From Tardiphaga sp. (GTDB lineage Bacteria; Pseudomonadota; Alphaproteobacteria; Rhizobiales; Xanthobacteraceae), in NCBI GenBank assembly GCA_028290765.1, contig JAQGJF010000084.1, forward strand, positions 1-6,238: a stretch of DNA of 6,238 nucleotides, written 5' to 3'. A program made the position numbers and the translations under genes. The notes under the pieces are model-generated. The model saw only the letters and a list, made by a program, of their open reading frames with translations, was not told the origin of the DNA and did not search any database. Numbering within the stretch: position 1 is the stretch's first letter; the number at the start of each line of letters is the position of its first letter. This document shows, in pieces, positions 1-5,931 of the stretch.

Positions 1-44
1 TGTTCTCCTCCCAAAGCGAGCACCGGTATCGTCAGGGGATCACG
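1..44 (-). pseudogene. In-frame continuation of the interrupted hydrolase beyond its TAG
   Basis: Reading on in the same frame after the TAG at 47-45 gives RDPLTIPVLALGGE up to the window edge. This is the usual strand after the cap in this family (compare TPLPMPVLAIGAD at the same place in the neighbouring hydrolase). The gene body therefore continues and the stop is a nonsense change, not the natural end. The catalytic His would lie outside the window. Confidence 0.75.
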
Positions 45-707
45 CTACCAGCCGAGCGCGTTGGCGTGGTCCACCGGGAAGGCGCGATACCACTCGAGGC
101 CACCGCGGGTGTTGCCCGGTTGAGCGAAGGCGCGCGCATAAACTTCCACTTCCTCGATCGGAAACGCACCATGGTTGAAGGCGCGGCCATGGAAGAAGGC
201 CGAGACGTAATCGTACTCGCGGCCATAAATCAGGCGCTCCGGCAGATCGCGGTTCATGTGGAACGCGAAATGCCAGAGCGTCGGGTCGGCGAAACTGGCC
301 TCCCACTGGCTCCAGCCCGGCTGCGGCACATCCAGGATCGCGACGCGCGTCACGGCCTCGCGGTGGGTGAAGGCCAGGGCGAGGGCGACCATCCCTCCGA
401 TGTCATGGCCGCAGACGGCGTAACGCGTAAAACCGAGCGCGCCCATCGCGCCGTGCACGTCTTCGGCAAGGCTTGCCTTGTCGTAGCCGGCCAAAGGGTG
501 GTCGGAATGACCCGCGCCGCGCAGATCGAGCGCGACTACGGTATGTCGTTCGGCGAGCACCGGCATGATCTTGCGCCATTCCCACCAGGTCTGCGGAAAG
601 CCATGGAGGAGAACGAGCGGCGGCCCATCGCCGGCGACGACAGCATGGATCTTGACGTCGCCTGCGCGCAGCATCTGGTGACGGAAGTCGTCTGGATTGA
701 AGCTCAT
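45..707 (-). CDS. alpha/beta hydrolase (epoxide hydrolase/dehalogenase-like), cut short by in-frame amber stop
   Basis: This is the N-terminal three quarters of an alpha/beta-fold hydrolase that uses an Asp nucleophile. With the start at ATG 707-705, the oxyanion motif HGFPQ begins at residue 35, the nucleophile elbow GHDIGG places Asp102, and ILDVPQPG places Asp126, a candidate acid after strand 6. The cap region follows (WHFAFHM, GREYDY). The product is 220 aa against roughly 290 for the family and lacks the C-terminal strands and catalytic His. The residue after the nucleophile is Ile, so the Arg that fluoroacetate dehalogenases place there is missing. I chose ATG 707 because AAAGGA lies 6 nt upstream; a TTG at 746 is open in frame but would overlap the previous stop. 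It lies 35 nt after the intact paralogue and is probably cotranscribed with it. The family is clear; the substrate is unknown. It is most likely a pseudogene or carries a sequence error. Confidence 0.8.
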   Translation of the reverse strand: MSFNPDDFRHQMLRAGDVKIHAVVAGDGPPLVLLHGFPQTWWEWRKIMPVLAERHTVVALDLRGAGHSDHPLAGYDKASLAEDVHGAMGALGFTRYAVCGHDIGGMVALALAFTHREAVTRVAILDVPQPGWSQWEASFADPTLWHFAFHMNRDLPERLIYGREYDYVSAFFHGRAFNHGAFPIEEVEVYARAFAQPGNTRGGLEWYRAFPVDHANALGW

Positions 708-713
708 TATGGG

Positions 714-719
714 TCCTTT
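714..719 (-). promoter_or_regulatory. Ribosome binding site of the interrupted hydrolase
   Basis: AAAGGA on the minus strand is followed by 6 nt and then ATG 707-705. It decides the start in favour of this ATG over the in-frame TTG at 746, which overlaps the upstream stop codon. Confidence 0.7.
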
Positions 720-742
720 CGTTGAATGTGACGTCGAGCTGC

Positions 743-1621
743 TCAATCTGCGGTCGAGGGGGCCGGCGCCAGGAAATCGAGGATCGCGCGGGCCAGCTCG
801 CTTGGGCGTTCCTCCGCGGGATAATGTCCGCAGCGTTCGATGATCGCGGCCCGAACATCCTTCGCGACCCGGCGTATCGTGTGTTCGGAAGCGGGTCCGT
901 ATCCCCAGTCAGCCCCGATCGCCAGCACCGGCATGGGCAGGGGGGTCTGTCCCCACACCGAATTATCGCTCCGGTCGATCGGCAGCGTGCGGTAATAGCT
1001 GAAGGAGGACCGCAACGCGCCCGGCCGCTGCAGCGCGCGGGCGTAGTGCTCGATGTCGGCGTCGCTCACTGAATTTGCATCGAACAGCCCCACTTTCTCG
1101 CGCCGCATGAAATGGTCCACGAACAGCTTCTCTCGTCCGCGCACCAGTTCTTCGGAGATATCGCCGGCCATGTTGAAGCCGAAGTGCCAGCTTCCGCCTT
1201 TCGACACGTCCATCGCCTCTTCCTGGCCGAAACCCGGAAGGCTGCTCTCGATGAAAATCAAATGGCTGACCTCTTCCGGCCATTGGGCCGCATAGGCATA
1301 GGCGACGTGCCCACCGAGATCGTGACCGGCCAGGGCGATGCGCGACAGCCCGAGGGCCCGGACAAAATCCCGGAGCCGGCGCGAGATCGTTTTCTTGTCG
1401 AAGCCGCCCTCGGGCTTCGACGTGAAGCCAAAGCCCGGCAAATCGGGGATCACGACATCGCATCGGGAACTCAGCAGCGGCTTCACCCGGCGCCAGGCAT
1501 GCGATGTTTGTGGCCAGCCATGGAGCAGGACGATCGGGAGCCCGCCATGGCCGGCGCGCTGATAGGCGAACCGTATGTCACCGGCCCGCAGGGATTCGGA
1601 TGGTTCCAGCTCGGTGTTCAT
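743..1621 (-). CDS. alpha/beta hydrolase, epoxide hydrolase/haloalkane dehalogenase superfamily
   Basis: This is a complete Asp-nucleophile alpha/beta hydrolase, probably cytoplasmic (no signal peptide visible), that would attack an ester, epoxide or carbon-halogen bond through a covalent enzyme intermediate. Counting from ATG 1621: oxyanion motif HGWPQ from residue 34, elbow GHDLGG with nucleophile Asp101, FIESSLPG with Glu125 after strand 6, a cap domain at about 130-215 (WHFGFNM, then YYRTLP), PVLAIGAD with Asp238, and ERCGHYP with His266. Glu125 sits where DhaA/LinB-type dehalogenases carry their acid, and Asp238 is the alternative. At 292 aa it is full length. ATG 1621 is preferred to ATG 1627 because AAGGAG is 7 nt from the former and only 1 nt from the latter. 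It is the first gene of a pair with a broken paralogue 35 nt downstream, and lies 98 nt after tetR behind a palindromic operator. The substrate is not predictable; the fluoroacetate dehalogenase Arg after the nucleophile is absent. Confidence 0.9.
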   Translation of the reverse strand: MNTELEPSESLRAGDIRFAYQRAGHGGLPIVLLHGWPQTSHAWRRVKPLLSSRCDVVIPDLPGFGFTSKPEGGFDKKTISRRLRDFVRALGLSRIALAGHDLGGHVAYAYAAQWPEEVSHLIFIESSLPGFGQEEAMDVSKGGSWHFGFNMAGDISEELVRGREKLFVDHFMRREKVGLFDANSVSDADIEHYARALQRPGALRSSFSYYRTLPIDRSDNSVWGQTPLPMPVLAIGADWGYGPASEHTIRRVAKDVRAAIIERCGHYPAEERPSELARAILDFLAPAPSTAD

Positions 1622-1628
1622 GGCCATG

Positions 1629-1634
1629 CTCCTT
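1629..1634 (-). promoter_or_regulatory. Ribosome binding site of the intact hydrolase
   Basis: AAGGAG on the minus strand is followed by C, ATG (1627), GCC, ATG (1621). The spacing is 1 nt to the first ATG and 7 nt to the second, which selects ATG 1621 as the start. Confidence 0.75.
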
Positions 1635-1661
1635 GCGTGCCGCCGCGGTCATGAAAATCAA

Positions 1662-1690
1662 ATTTGAAGACCGAACGGTCTATATATCGA
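1662..1690 (-). promoter_or_regulatory. Candidate promoter of the hydrolase operon
   Basis: On the minus strand TCGATA (1690-1685) and TCAAAT (1667-1662) are separated by 17 nt; each matches 4 of 6 consensus bases. The operator palindrome fills the spacer and ends next to the -10, as expected for TetR repression, and a start site near 1655 would leave a short leader with the ribosome site. An alternative is TGGACA at 1713-1708 with the TATATA at 1686-1681, but the spacing is long (21 nt). Inference only. Confidence 0.35.
1668..1681. promoter_or_regulatory. Palindromic operator, probable TetR site before the hydrolase genes
   Basis: AGACCG-AA-CGGTCT is a perfect 6+2+6 inverted repeat, the size and style of many TetR-family operators. 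It lies 46 nt upstream of hydrolase start ATG 1621 and 38 nt past the end of tetR. A related site occurs before tetR at 2346-2359, which points to the same regulator binding both. Confidence 0.65.
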
Positions 1691-1719
1691 CGCGCCACCC
1701 GATGTTCTGTCCATGCGAT

Positions 1720-2334
1720 CTACCTTGCGAAACGGTCGATGAGGGTCTGGACCACGGCTTGCGACAGGCTCCGGTCCGGTCTTTTCTTGCTGACTACGCG
1801 CATGCCTTCGACCAGGCAGACAAGCAGACGGGCGACGGTCGCGGGTTCGACGGCTGTGGCCAATTCCCCCGCGGCCCGCGCGCGCGTCAGTGCCGCGTTC
1901 AGCCGGGTCTCCATCGCCTTGAAGAAGCGCCGGATACGCTGTTCGACCTCGATGTCATGGCCGGCCAGCTCCATGGCGGTTGCCACCACCAGGCATCCGC
2001 GCTTGCCGGCAACGCCGCTGGCCCGCTCGACATAGCCGGCAAGACAGGCCCGCAGACCCGCCAGGGCATTCTTTCGTGGATCAAGTTCGGTATCGAGGTG
2101 CGTCAACGCCGCGTCGATATAACGGTCCAGCGCGCGCAAAAACAGGCCGTGCTTGTCGCCAAAGGCGGCGTAGAGGCTTCCGCGCGACAGATTCGTCGCC
2201 TCCAGCAGATCAGGCAGCGATGTGCCGTGATAGCCGGACGACCAGAAAACACCCATGGCACGCTCGATAGCTGCGTCGGTATCGAACTCGCGGGGCCGGC
2301 CGCGCGGCATCCGCAGTGGGGTTTGTCGTGCCAT
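1720..2334 (-). CDS. TetR/AcrR-family transcriptional regulator
   Basis: This 204-aa dimeric DNA-binding repressor has the usual TetR length. After a basic N-terminus (RGRPREF, residues 11-17) comes the helix-turn-helix region at about 38-58 (TSLPDLLEATNLSRGSLYAAF) followed by GDKHGLF, the typical end of the TetR DNA-binding domain. Residues 65-204 form the ligand and dimer domain, with KRGCL (Cys114), AMELAGHD and RARAAGEL, a pattern shared by a TetR branch that includes NemR. Cys114 and Lys183 are 69 residues apart, like Cys106 and Lys175 of E. coli NemR (from memory). It is followed on the same strand by two hydrolase genes, and similar palindromes precede both tetR and the hydrolases, so it probably represses both. 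No clear Shine-Dalgarno precedes ATG 2334; ATG 2310 is a possible shorter start with no better site. The inducer is unknown. Confidence 0.9.
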   Translation of the reverse strand: MARQTPLRMPRGRPREFDTDAAIERAMGVFWSSGYHGTSLPDLLEATNLSRGSLYAAFGDKHGLFLRALDRYIDAALTHLDTELDPRKNALAGLRACLAGYVERASGVAGKRGCLVVATAMELAGHDIEVEQRIRRFFKAMETRLNAALTRARAAGELATAVEPATVARLLVCLVEGMRVVSKKRPDRSLSQAVVQTLIDRFAR

Positions 2335-2340
2335 ACCGGA

Positions 2341-2369
2341 TATCTAGACTGATCGGTCGTGAAAGGCAA
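2341..2369 (-). promoter_or_regulatory. Candidate tetR promoter
   Basis: On the minus strand TTGCCT (2369-2364) and TAGATA (2346-2341) are separated by 17 nt. The palindrome 2346-2359 sits between them. Transcription from this promoter would begin about at 2334, the A of the tetR ATG, so the message could be leaderless, in line with the missing ribosome site. The -10 match is poor (3 of 6). Confidence 0.35.
2346..2359. promoter_or_regulatory. Imperfect palindromic operator, probable TetR autoregulatory site
   Basis: AGACTG-AT-CGGTCG matches the perfect palindrome at 1668-1681 in 10 of the 12 arm bases, and its own arms pair at 4 of 6 positions. It begins 12 nt upstream of the tetR ATG. The weaker symmetry suggests lower affinity than at the hydrolase site. 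Confidence 0.55.
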
Positions 2370-2437
2370 GCGCACTTTCCTGTCGGGCGCTAATCCACCG
2401 CAAGCGCGAGATCCCGATGTGGGGGTGTATTACGGTG

Positions 2438-2538
2438 ACAGCCCGTAGGATGGGTAGAGCGCAGCGAAACCCATCACCGCACATCGCGTGGCATCGATGG
2501 GTTTCGCAAGCGCTCAACCCATCCTACGAACTGGCTGT
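2438..2538. repeat. Palindromic intergenic repeat, about 101 bp
   Basis: The core arms 2444-2475 and 2496-2528 are near-perfect inverted copies (one substitution and a small length difference), separated by a 20-nt loop. The outermost 12 bp (CGTAGGATGGGT / ACCCATCCTACG) pair perfectly. Just outside, ACAGCC (2438-2443) pairs with GGCTGT (2533-2538). From memory, very similar palindromes starting GTAGGATGGGT are scattered through Bradyrhizobium genomes. The right end lies 4 nt beyond the lysR stop, so the transcript could fold into a long hairpin and end or protect the lysR message. A small ORF on the plus strand crossing it is not a gene. Confidence 0.85.
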
Positions 2539-2542
2539 GCTG

Positions 2543-3436
2543 TTAGGCCGTCGGCGAGCGACCGAATCTCGCGCGGATGCGGCCGACAAAGGCGTCAGCC
2601 AGCAAGGATGAGGCAGAACTCGCATGGCGCACCGCATGCGCATTGAAAGTCGGCGCACCGATGATCGGCCGAAAGGCGAGATTTGAACCGCTCCAGGCCC
2701 GCGCGGTCAGGCTGTCGACGACGGCAATGCCTGCGCCCGCGGCAACCAGCGCGCATGCAATCTGGCCTGAGCGCACCTCGATGTGGCGTGCCGGCGTGAT
2801 GCCGGCCTTGGCGGCCCAATCGGCAACCAATCGACCCTGCGGCGTGTCGGAGCTGAAGGCGATCAGCCGCTCTTTCAGGATGTCCCGCGGACTTAAGCGG
2901 CGCCGTGCGGCAAACGGATGCGACGCGCCAAAAGCGCACGATAGCGACCAGTGGCCGATGGCAACGGATTGAAGCAGCGCATGCTCTATCGGGAGACTCG
3001 AAATCGCGATGTCGGCTTCTTCGGACACCAACTGGCGGGTGATCTCCCTGACGAGCTGGCTTTCCACATAAAGCGTGGCCGCGGGAAACCGGGTGACGGT
3101 ATCCGCAATGGCCTGCGGCACGAGTTCGAGCGCCAGGCTGGGCGTGGCCAGCACCCGTAGCGAGAGGCCGCTGCCCGCCTGGAGCCCGCGCGCGCAATCC
3201 TCGATCCGCTTCACGCCGCGGTAGGCGAACTCGACCTCCCGGAACAGGACTTCCGCTTCGGGTTTGGCGTGAAGCTTTCCCCGGATCCGCTCGAACAGTT
3301 TGATGCCGAGCTGCAGTTCGATATGGCCCAGCATTCTGCTGACGCCCGGCTGCGAGACATGCAGCAGCCTTGCGGCCCCCGTCACGGAGCCGGCAAGCAT
3401 CAGGGCGCGAAAGACCTCTATCTGGCGTAGATTCAT
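2543..3436 (-). CDS. LysR-family transcriptional regulator
   Basis: A 297-aa LysR-type regulator of normal length. It opens with MNLRQIEVFRALMLAGSVTG and has the winged helix-turn-helix at about residues 18-37 (AARLLHVSQPGVSRML), followed by LGIKLFERI. Residues from about 92 to 293 form the two-lobed effector-binding domain (LRVLATPSLAL, ADIAISSLP, ALVAAGAGIAVVDSL). The N-terminus resembles the OccR/NocR-like branch, but the ligand cannot be inferred. I chose ATG 3436 because the family usually begins MNLRQ; a TTG at 3454 would add six residues. It is divergent from the Bug-FAD operon with 160 bp between start codons, and the T-N11-A palindrome 30 bp upstream of its own start suits activation of that operon and negative autoregulation. 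The stop TAA is followed closely by a palindromic repeat. Confidence 0.92.
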   Translation of the reverse strand: MNLRQIEVFRALMLAGSVTGAARLLHVSQPGVSRMLGHIELQLGIKLFERIRGKLHAKPEAEVLFREVEFAYRGVKRIEDCARGLQAGSGLSLRVLATPSLALELVPQAIADTVTRFPAATLYVESQLVREITRQLVSEEADIAISSLPIEHALLQSVAIGHWSLSCAFGASHPFAARRRLSPRDILKERLIAFSSDTPQGRLVADWAAKAGITPARHIEVRSGQIACALVAAGAGIAVVDSLTARAWSGSNLAFRPIIGAPTFNAHAVRHASSASSLLADAFVGRIRARFGRSPTA

Positions 3437-3465
3437 GGCACCGGCCGCAATCAATCGCCCAACCT

Positions 3466-3480
3466 ATAACATGACGTTAT
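3466..3480. promoter_or_regulatory. LysR box (T-N11-A) in the divergent intergenic region
   Basis: ATAAC-ATGAC-GTTAT has perfect 5-bp arms around 5 nt and contains T3467-N11-A3479, the classic LysR recognition form. Its centre is 37 bp before the lysR ATG and about 63 bp before the start site predicted for the Bug operon, the usual place for a LysR recognition site. Confidence 0.6.
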
Positions 3481-3501
3481 GACCCCTCCAACGATTAGTA
3501 T

Positions 3502-3529
3502 TTGTCAACGCGGCATCTGCTCCTAGTGT
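3502..3529 (+). promoter_or_regulatory. Candidate promoter of the Bug-FAD operon
   Basis: TTGTCA (3502-3507, 5 of 6 match) is followed after 16 nt by a weak -10, TAGTGT (3524-3529, 3 of 6). A weak -10 suits an activator-dependent promoter. Predicted start is near 3536. The leader that follows contains two small adjacent hairpins, TGGCG/CGCCA (3531-3544) and CGCGCG/CGCGCG (3545-3559). Confidence 0.35.
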
Positions 3530-3583
3530 CTGGCGAAAGCGCCACGCGCGGGTCGCGCGCGACAACAAATTTGCGTAACATTT

Positions 3584-3588
3584 GGGAG
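3584..3588 (+). promoter_or_regulatory. Ribosome binding site of the Bug gene
   Basis: GGGAG is followed by 8 nt and then ATG 3597. It supports this ATG over the in-frame TTG at 3582, which would lie upstream of the site. Confidence 0.65.
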
Positions 3589-3596
3589 CGCCGTGG

Positions 3597-4625
3597 ATGA
3601 AACACATGATTTCGGCTGTTCCGTTCGATCCACACCGGCGTGGCGCGCTGGCGCTTTTGGCAAATTCCTTGGCTGGCATCGCCTTGTCCGGGATCGTTGC
3701 CGGGACGGCGGGGGCCGCCGATGTCTGGCCGACGCGGACGGTGCGCATCATCGTGCCGTTTGCCGCGGGCGGTCCCGCCGATTCGGCGGCGCGGGTCCTG
3801 GCTGATGTCATGGCGCCGCAGCTTGGACAGCCGGTCGTCGTCGAGAATCGCCCGGGCGCCGGCAGCGCCTTTGGCGTGGTCGCCGCGGCACAGAGCCGTG
3901 ACGGACATACCTTGCTGGTCGCGAGCAACAGCATGGTGATCAATCCGGCCCTCAATCCCTCGGTTGGCTACGATGTCGGGCGTGATTTCGATGCGGTCGG
4001 CATGGTCGCCGCGCAACCGTTGATGCTCGTCGTGCCGTCGAATTCGGAGATCAAGTCGTTCTCCGACCTGATCACCCGGTACAAGGGAAAAGCGGATGAG
4101 TTGACCGCCAGCAACAGCGGCATCGGCACGCTGGCGCATCTGACCTCGGAAATCTTTACCGCGGAGACCGGCGTTCCGCTCACGCCGGTGCCGTACAAGG
4201 GCGAAAGTACGCTTTTGCCTGATCTGATCTCCGGCCGCGTCTCGCTCGGTTTCCTCAATCTGCCGAGCGTTGCTCCGCTCGTGAAGGAAGGCAAGCTGCG
4301 GGGACTTGGGGTGTCATCGGAAGCGCCGGTGCCGGAATTGCCTGACGTCCCGACCTTCCGCTCGTTGAACTATCCGTCGCTCGAGGTGCAAGGCTGGTCG
4401 ATGCTGGTGGCGCCGAAGGGCACCATTCCGGCCGAAGGGCTGGCCCGTCTGGAAGACCTCCTGGCCAGGGCGTTGAAAGCCGAGGCGGTGCAAACCCGGC
4501 TGGCCGCCCTCAACCAGACGCCCGTTGTGCAATCGAGGCAAGCGACCGCTGATTTCCTCAAAGCCGAGGAGAAACGCTATGGCGCGATCATCAAGGCGCA
4601 AAACATCAGGCCTCAACAGCCCTGA
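3597..4625 (+). CDS. Bug/TctC-family periplasmic solute-binding protein
   Basis: A 342-aa extracytoplasmic binding protein of the Bug family (tripartite tricarboxylate transporter receptor, TctC-like), typical length about 320. The N-terminus HRRGALALLANSLAG through AGTAGAA is a signal peptide with likely cleavage near residues 40-41; the RR pair hints weakly at Tat export. The mature part begins DVWPTRTVRIIVPFAAGGPADSAAR-like, with the Bug signature PFAAGG at 54-59, then VVENRPGAGS (81-90), DGHTLL (102-107), NSGIGTLAH (173-181), VPYKGES (198-204) and DVPTF (250-254). Bug proteins bind small carboxylates or related compounds between two lobes. No TctA or TctB membrane partner is in the window, so this is an orphan receptor here, as is common in bacteria with many Bug genes. 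It is divergent from lysR and translationally close to the FAD oxidoreductase, 2 nt downstream. Confidence 0.93.
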   Translation: MKHMISAVPFDPHRRGALALLANSLAGIALSGIVAGTAGAADVWPTRTVRIIVPFAAGGPADSAARVLADVMAPQLGQPVVVENRPGAGSAFGVVAAAQSRDGHTLLVASNSMVINPALNPSVGYDVGRDFDAVGMVAAQPLMLVVPSNSEIKSFSDLITRYKGKADELTASNSGIGTLAHLTSEIFTAETGVPLTPVPYKGESTLLPDLISGRVSLGFLNLPSVAPLVKEGKLRGLGVSSEAPVPELPDVPTFRSLNYPSLEVQGWSMLVAPKGTIPAEGLARLEDLLARALKAEAVQTRLAALNQTPVVQSRQATADFLKAEEKRYGAIIKAQNIRPQQP

Positions 4626-4627
4626 AC

Positions 4628-5929
4628 ATGCCGAGCAATCCAACCTTGTCCTGTGACGTTCTGGTCTGCGGCGGTGGCATAGCCGGCACGATGGCTGCCG
4701 TCGCCGCCGCCCGGCATGGCGCGGACGTGGTTCTGGTCGAGCGTTACGGCTTCCTTGGCGGCAACGCCACGGCCGGCGCGGTCGGCCAGTTCAACAGCTG
4801 GCAGACGGCAACGGGCCGTCGCATCATCGCGGGTCTTGCGGAAGAGGTGGTCGATCGGCTCAGGACCTATGGTGGGGCCGGTCAGCACGAAGTCTTCGTC
4901 ATGTCCAACGGCCACACGATGGACCGGGTGCCGTACGCACCGGAAGTGTTGAAACTGGTGCTCGATGACATGGTCATGGATGCCGGCGTTCGCATGCTGT
5001 TTCACGCCAATCTCCTCGCTGTCGAATGTCGTGCAAGGAAGGTGGAGTCGGTCCAGCTCCTGACCAAGAGCGGCGTCCTCGAATGTGTTCCGCGCATCCT
5101 GGTCGACGCATCCGGCGATATCGATGCGCTGAACCGGGCAGGGGTGCGCCTGCTCTCGCTCGACGAGGGCGAGACGTTGCAACCCGCGACCATGATGTTT
5201 CGTTTCGGCCCGATGAATTTTGTGCGCTTCGGCGCGATTCCGAAACCCTATCTGGGAGAACTGGCACGCCGCGGGTTCGAGAAGGGCGATCTCGCGCGCG
5301 CGGCCTTGCACGCTTCTCCCGATCCGTTTTCGCAGGACGGGTGGTTCAACATCAGCCGCCTCGGCATCGATGCCACGGACAGCATGAGTCTCAGCCGCGC
5401 CGAAATTGAAGGACGCAAGCAGGCATGGCGGGCCGCGGCATATCTGCGGGCTGCCGTACCGGGCTGTGAGAATGGGCGCTTGCAGGCTTTCGCGACCCAG
5501 GTCGGGGTTCGTGAGACACGTCGCGTCGAAGGTGACCACGTTCTCACGGTCGACGAATTGCTGCAATCGAGGCCCTTCGCGGATGCCATCGCTGCCGGCG
5601 CCTATCCGGTCGACATCCATCCTGCAGCGGGCGGCGACCTGGTCTACAAGACCTTTGACGCCGACCACGCCTATCAAATTCCCTACCGCAGCCTGATCCC
5701 GGCCGACCTCGACAATGCCTTGGCGGTGGGTCGCGGCATCTCGGCCACGCACGAGGCGCTGGCGGCGATCCGGGTCATGACGATATCCATGGCCGTTGGC
5801 CAGGCCGGCGGGACAGCCGCGGCCCTCGCCAGCCTCGAAACCAACGGCATGTCGCGTCTCGTGCCGATCGGCAGGCTTCAGAAGATATTGCAGGCCGACG
5901 GAGCCTGCCTGGAATTGGCGCAGGCTTGA
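4628..5929 (+). CDS. FAD-dependent oxidoreductase (FAD_oxidored type)
   Basis: A 433-aa flavoprotein with no visible signal peptide. The N-terminal Rossmann motif CGGGIAG (14-20) ends in Glu38 of VERYGFLGG, which should contact the FAD ribose, followed by GGNATAGAVGQF (44-55). VDASGDIDAL (159-167) and GVRETRRVEGD (293-303) are further family signatures, and GRGISATHEALAAIRVM (368-384) with GQAGGTAAALA (391-401) closes the FAD site. This arrangement matches the family I know as FAD_oxidored (PF12831). ATG 4628 starts 2 nt after the Bug stop with no Shine-Dalgarno of its own, so translation is probably coupled. With a LysR regulator and a periplasmic receptor it probably oxidises the compound that the receptor binds, or a product of it. 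The substrate and electron acceptor are unknown. Confidence 0.9.
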   Translation: MPSNPTLSCDVLVCGGGIAGTMAAVAAARHGADVVLVERYGFLGGNATAGAVGQFNSWQTATGRRIIAGLAEEVVDRLRTYGGAGQHEVFVMSNGHTMDRVPYAPEVLKLVLDDMVMDAGVRMLFHANLLAVECRARKVESVQLLTKSGVLECVPRILVDASGDIDALNRAGVRLLSLDEGETLQPATMMFRFGPMNFVRFGAIPKPYLGELARRGFEKGDLARAALHASPDPFSQDGWFNISRLGIDATDSMSLSRAEIEGRKQAWRAAAYLRAAVPGCENGRLQAFATQVGVRETRRVEGDHVLTVDELLQSRPFADAIAAGAYPVDIHPAAGGDLVYKTFDADHAYQIPYRSLIPADLDNALAVGRGISATHEALAAIRVMTISMAVGQAGGTAAALASLETNGMSRLVPIGRLQKILQADGACLELAQA

Positions 5930-5931
5930 TG

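Noticed and set aside
45..707. Assignment as fluoroacetate dehalogenase
   Set aside because: The Arg that follows the nucleophile Asp in those enzymes is Ile here (GHDIGG) and Leu in the paralogue, so carboxylate binding of that type is not supported.
66..725. Plus-strand open frame of 219 codons opposite the interrupted hydrolase
   Set aside because: It is antisense to conserved hydrolase motifs and has no recognisable domain.
1504..2352. Plus-strand open frame of 282 codons opposite tetR and the hydrolase start
   Set aside because: It spans the intergenic operator and the antisense of two clear genes, with no family motifs.
2417..2611. Small plus-strand ORF across the first palindromic repeat
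   Set aside because: Its middle is simply the repeat translated, and its end is antisense to the lysR 3' end; no ribosome site.
3495..4139. Minus-strand open frame of 214 codons opposite the Bug gene and its leader
   Set aside because: The plus strand shows the Bug signal peptide and signatures; the antisense product is Arg/Asp/His-rich low-information sequence.
4613..5752. Long open frame on the minus strand (379 codons) opposite the FAD oxidoreductase
   Set aside because: The plus strand carries all FAD-binding signatures through this stretch; the antisense translation has no recognisable domain and is explained by GC-rich codon structure.
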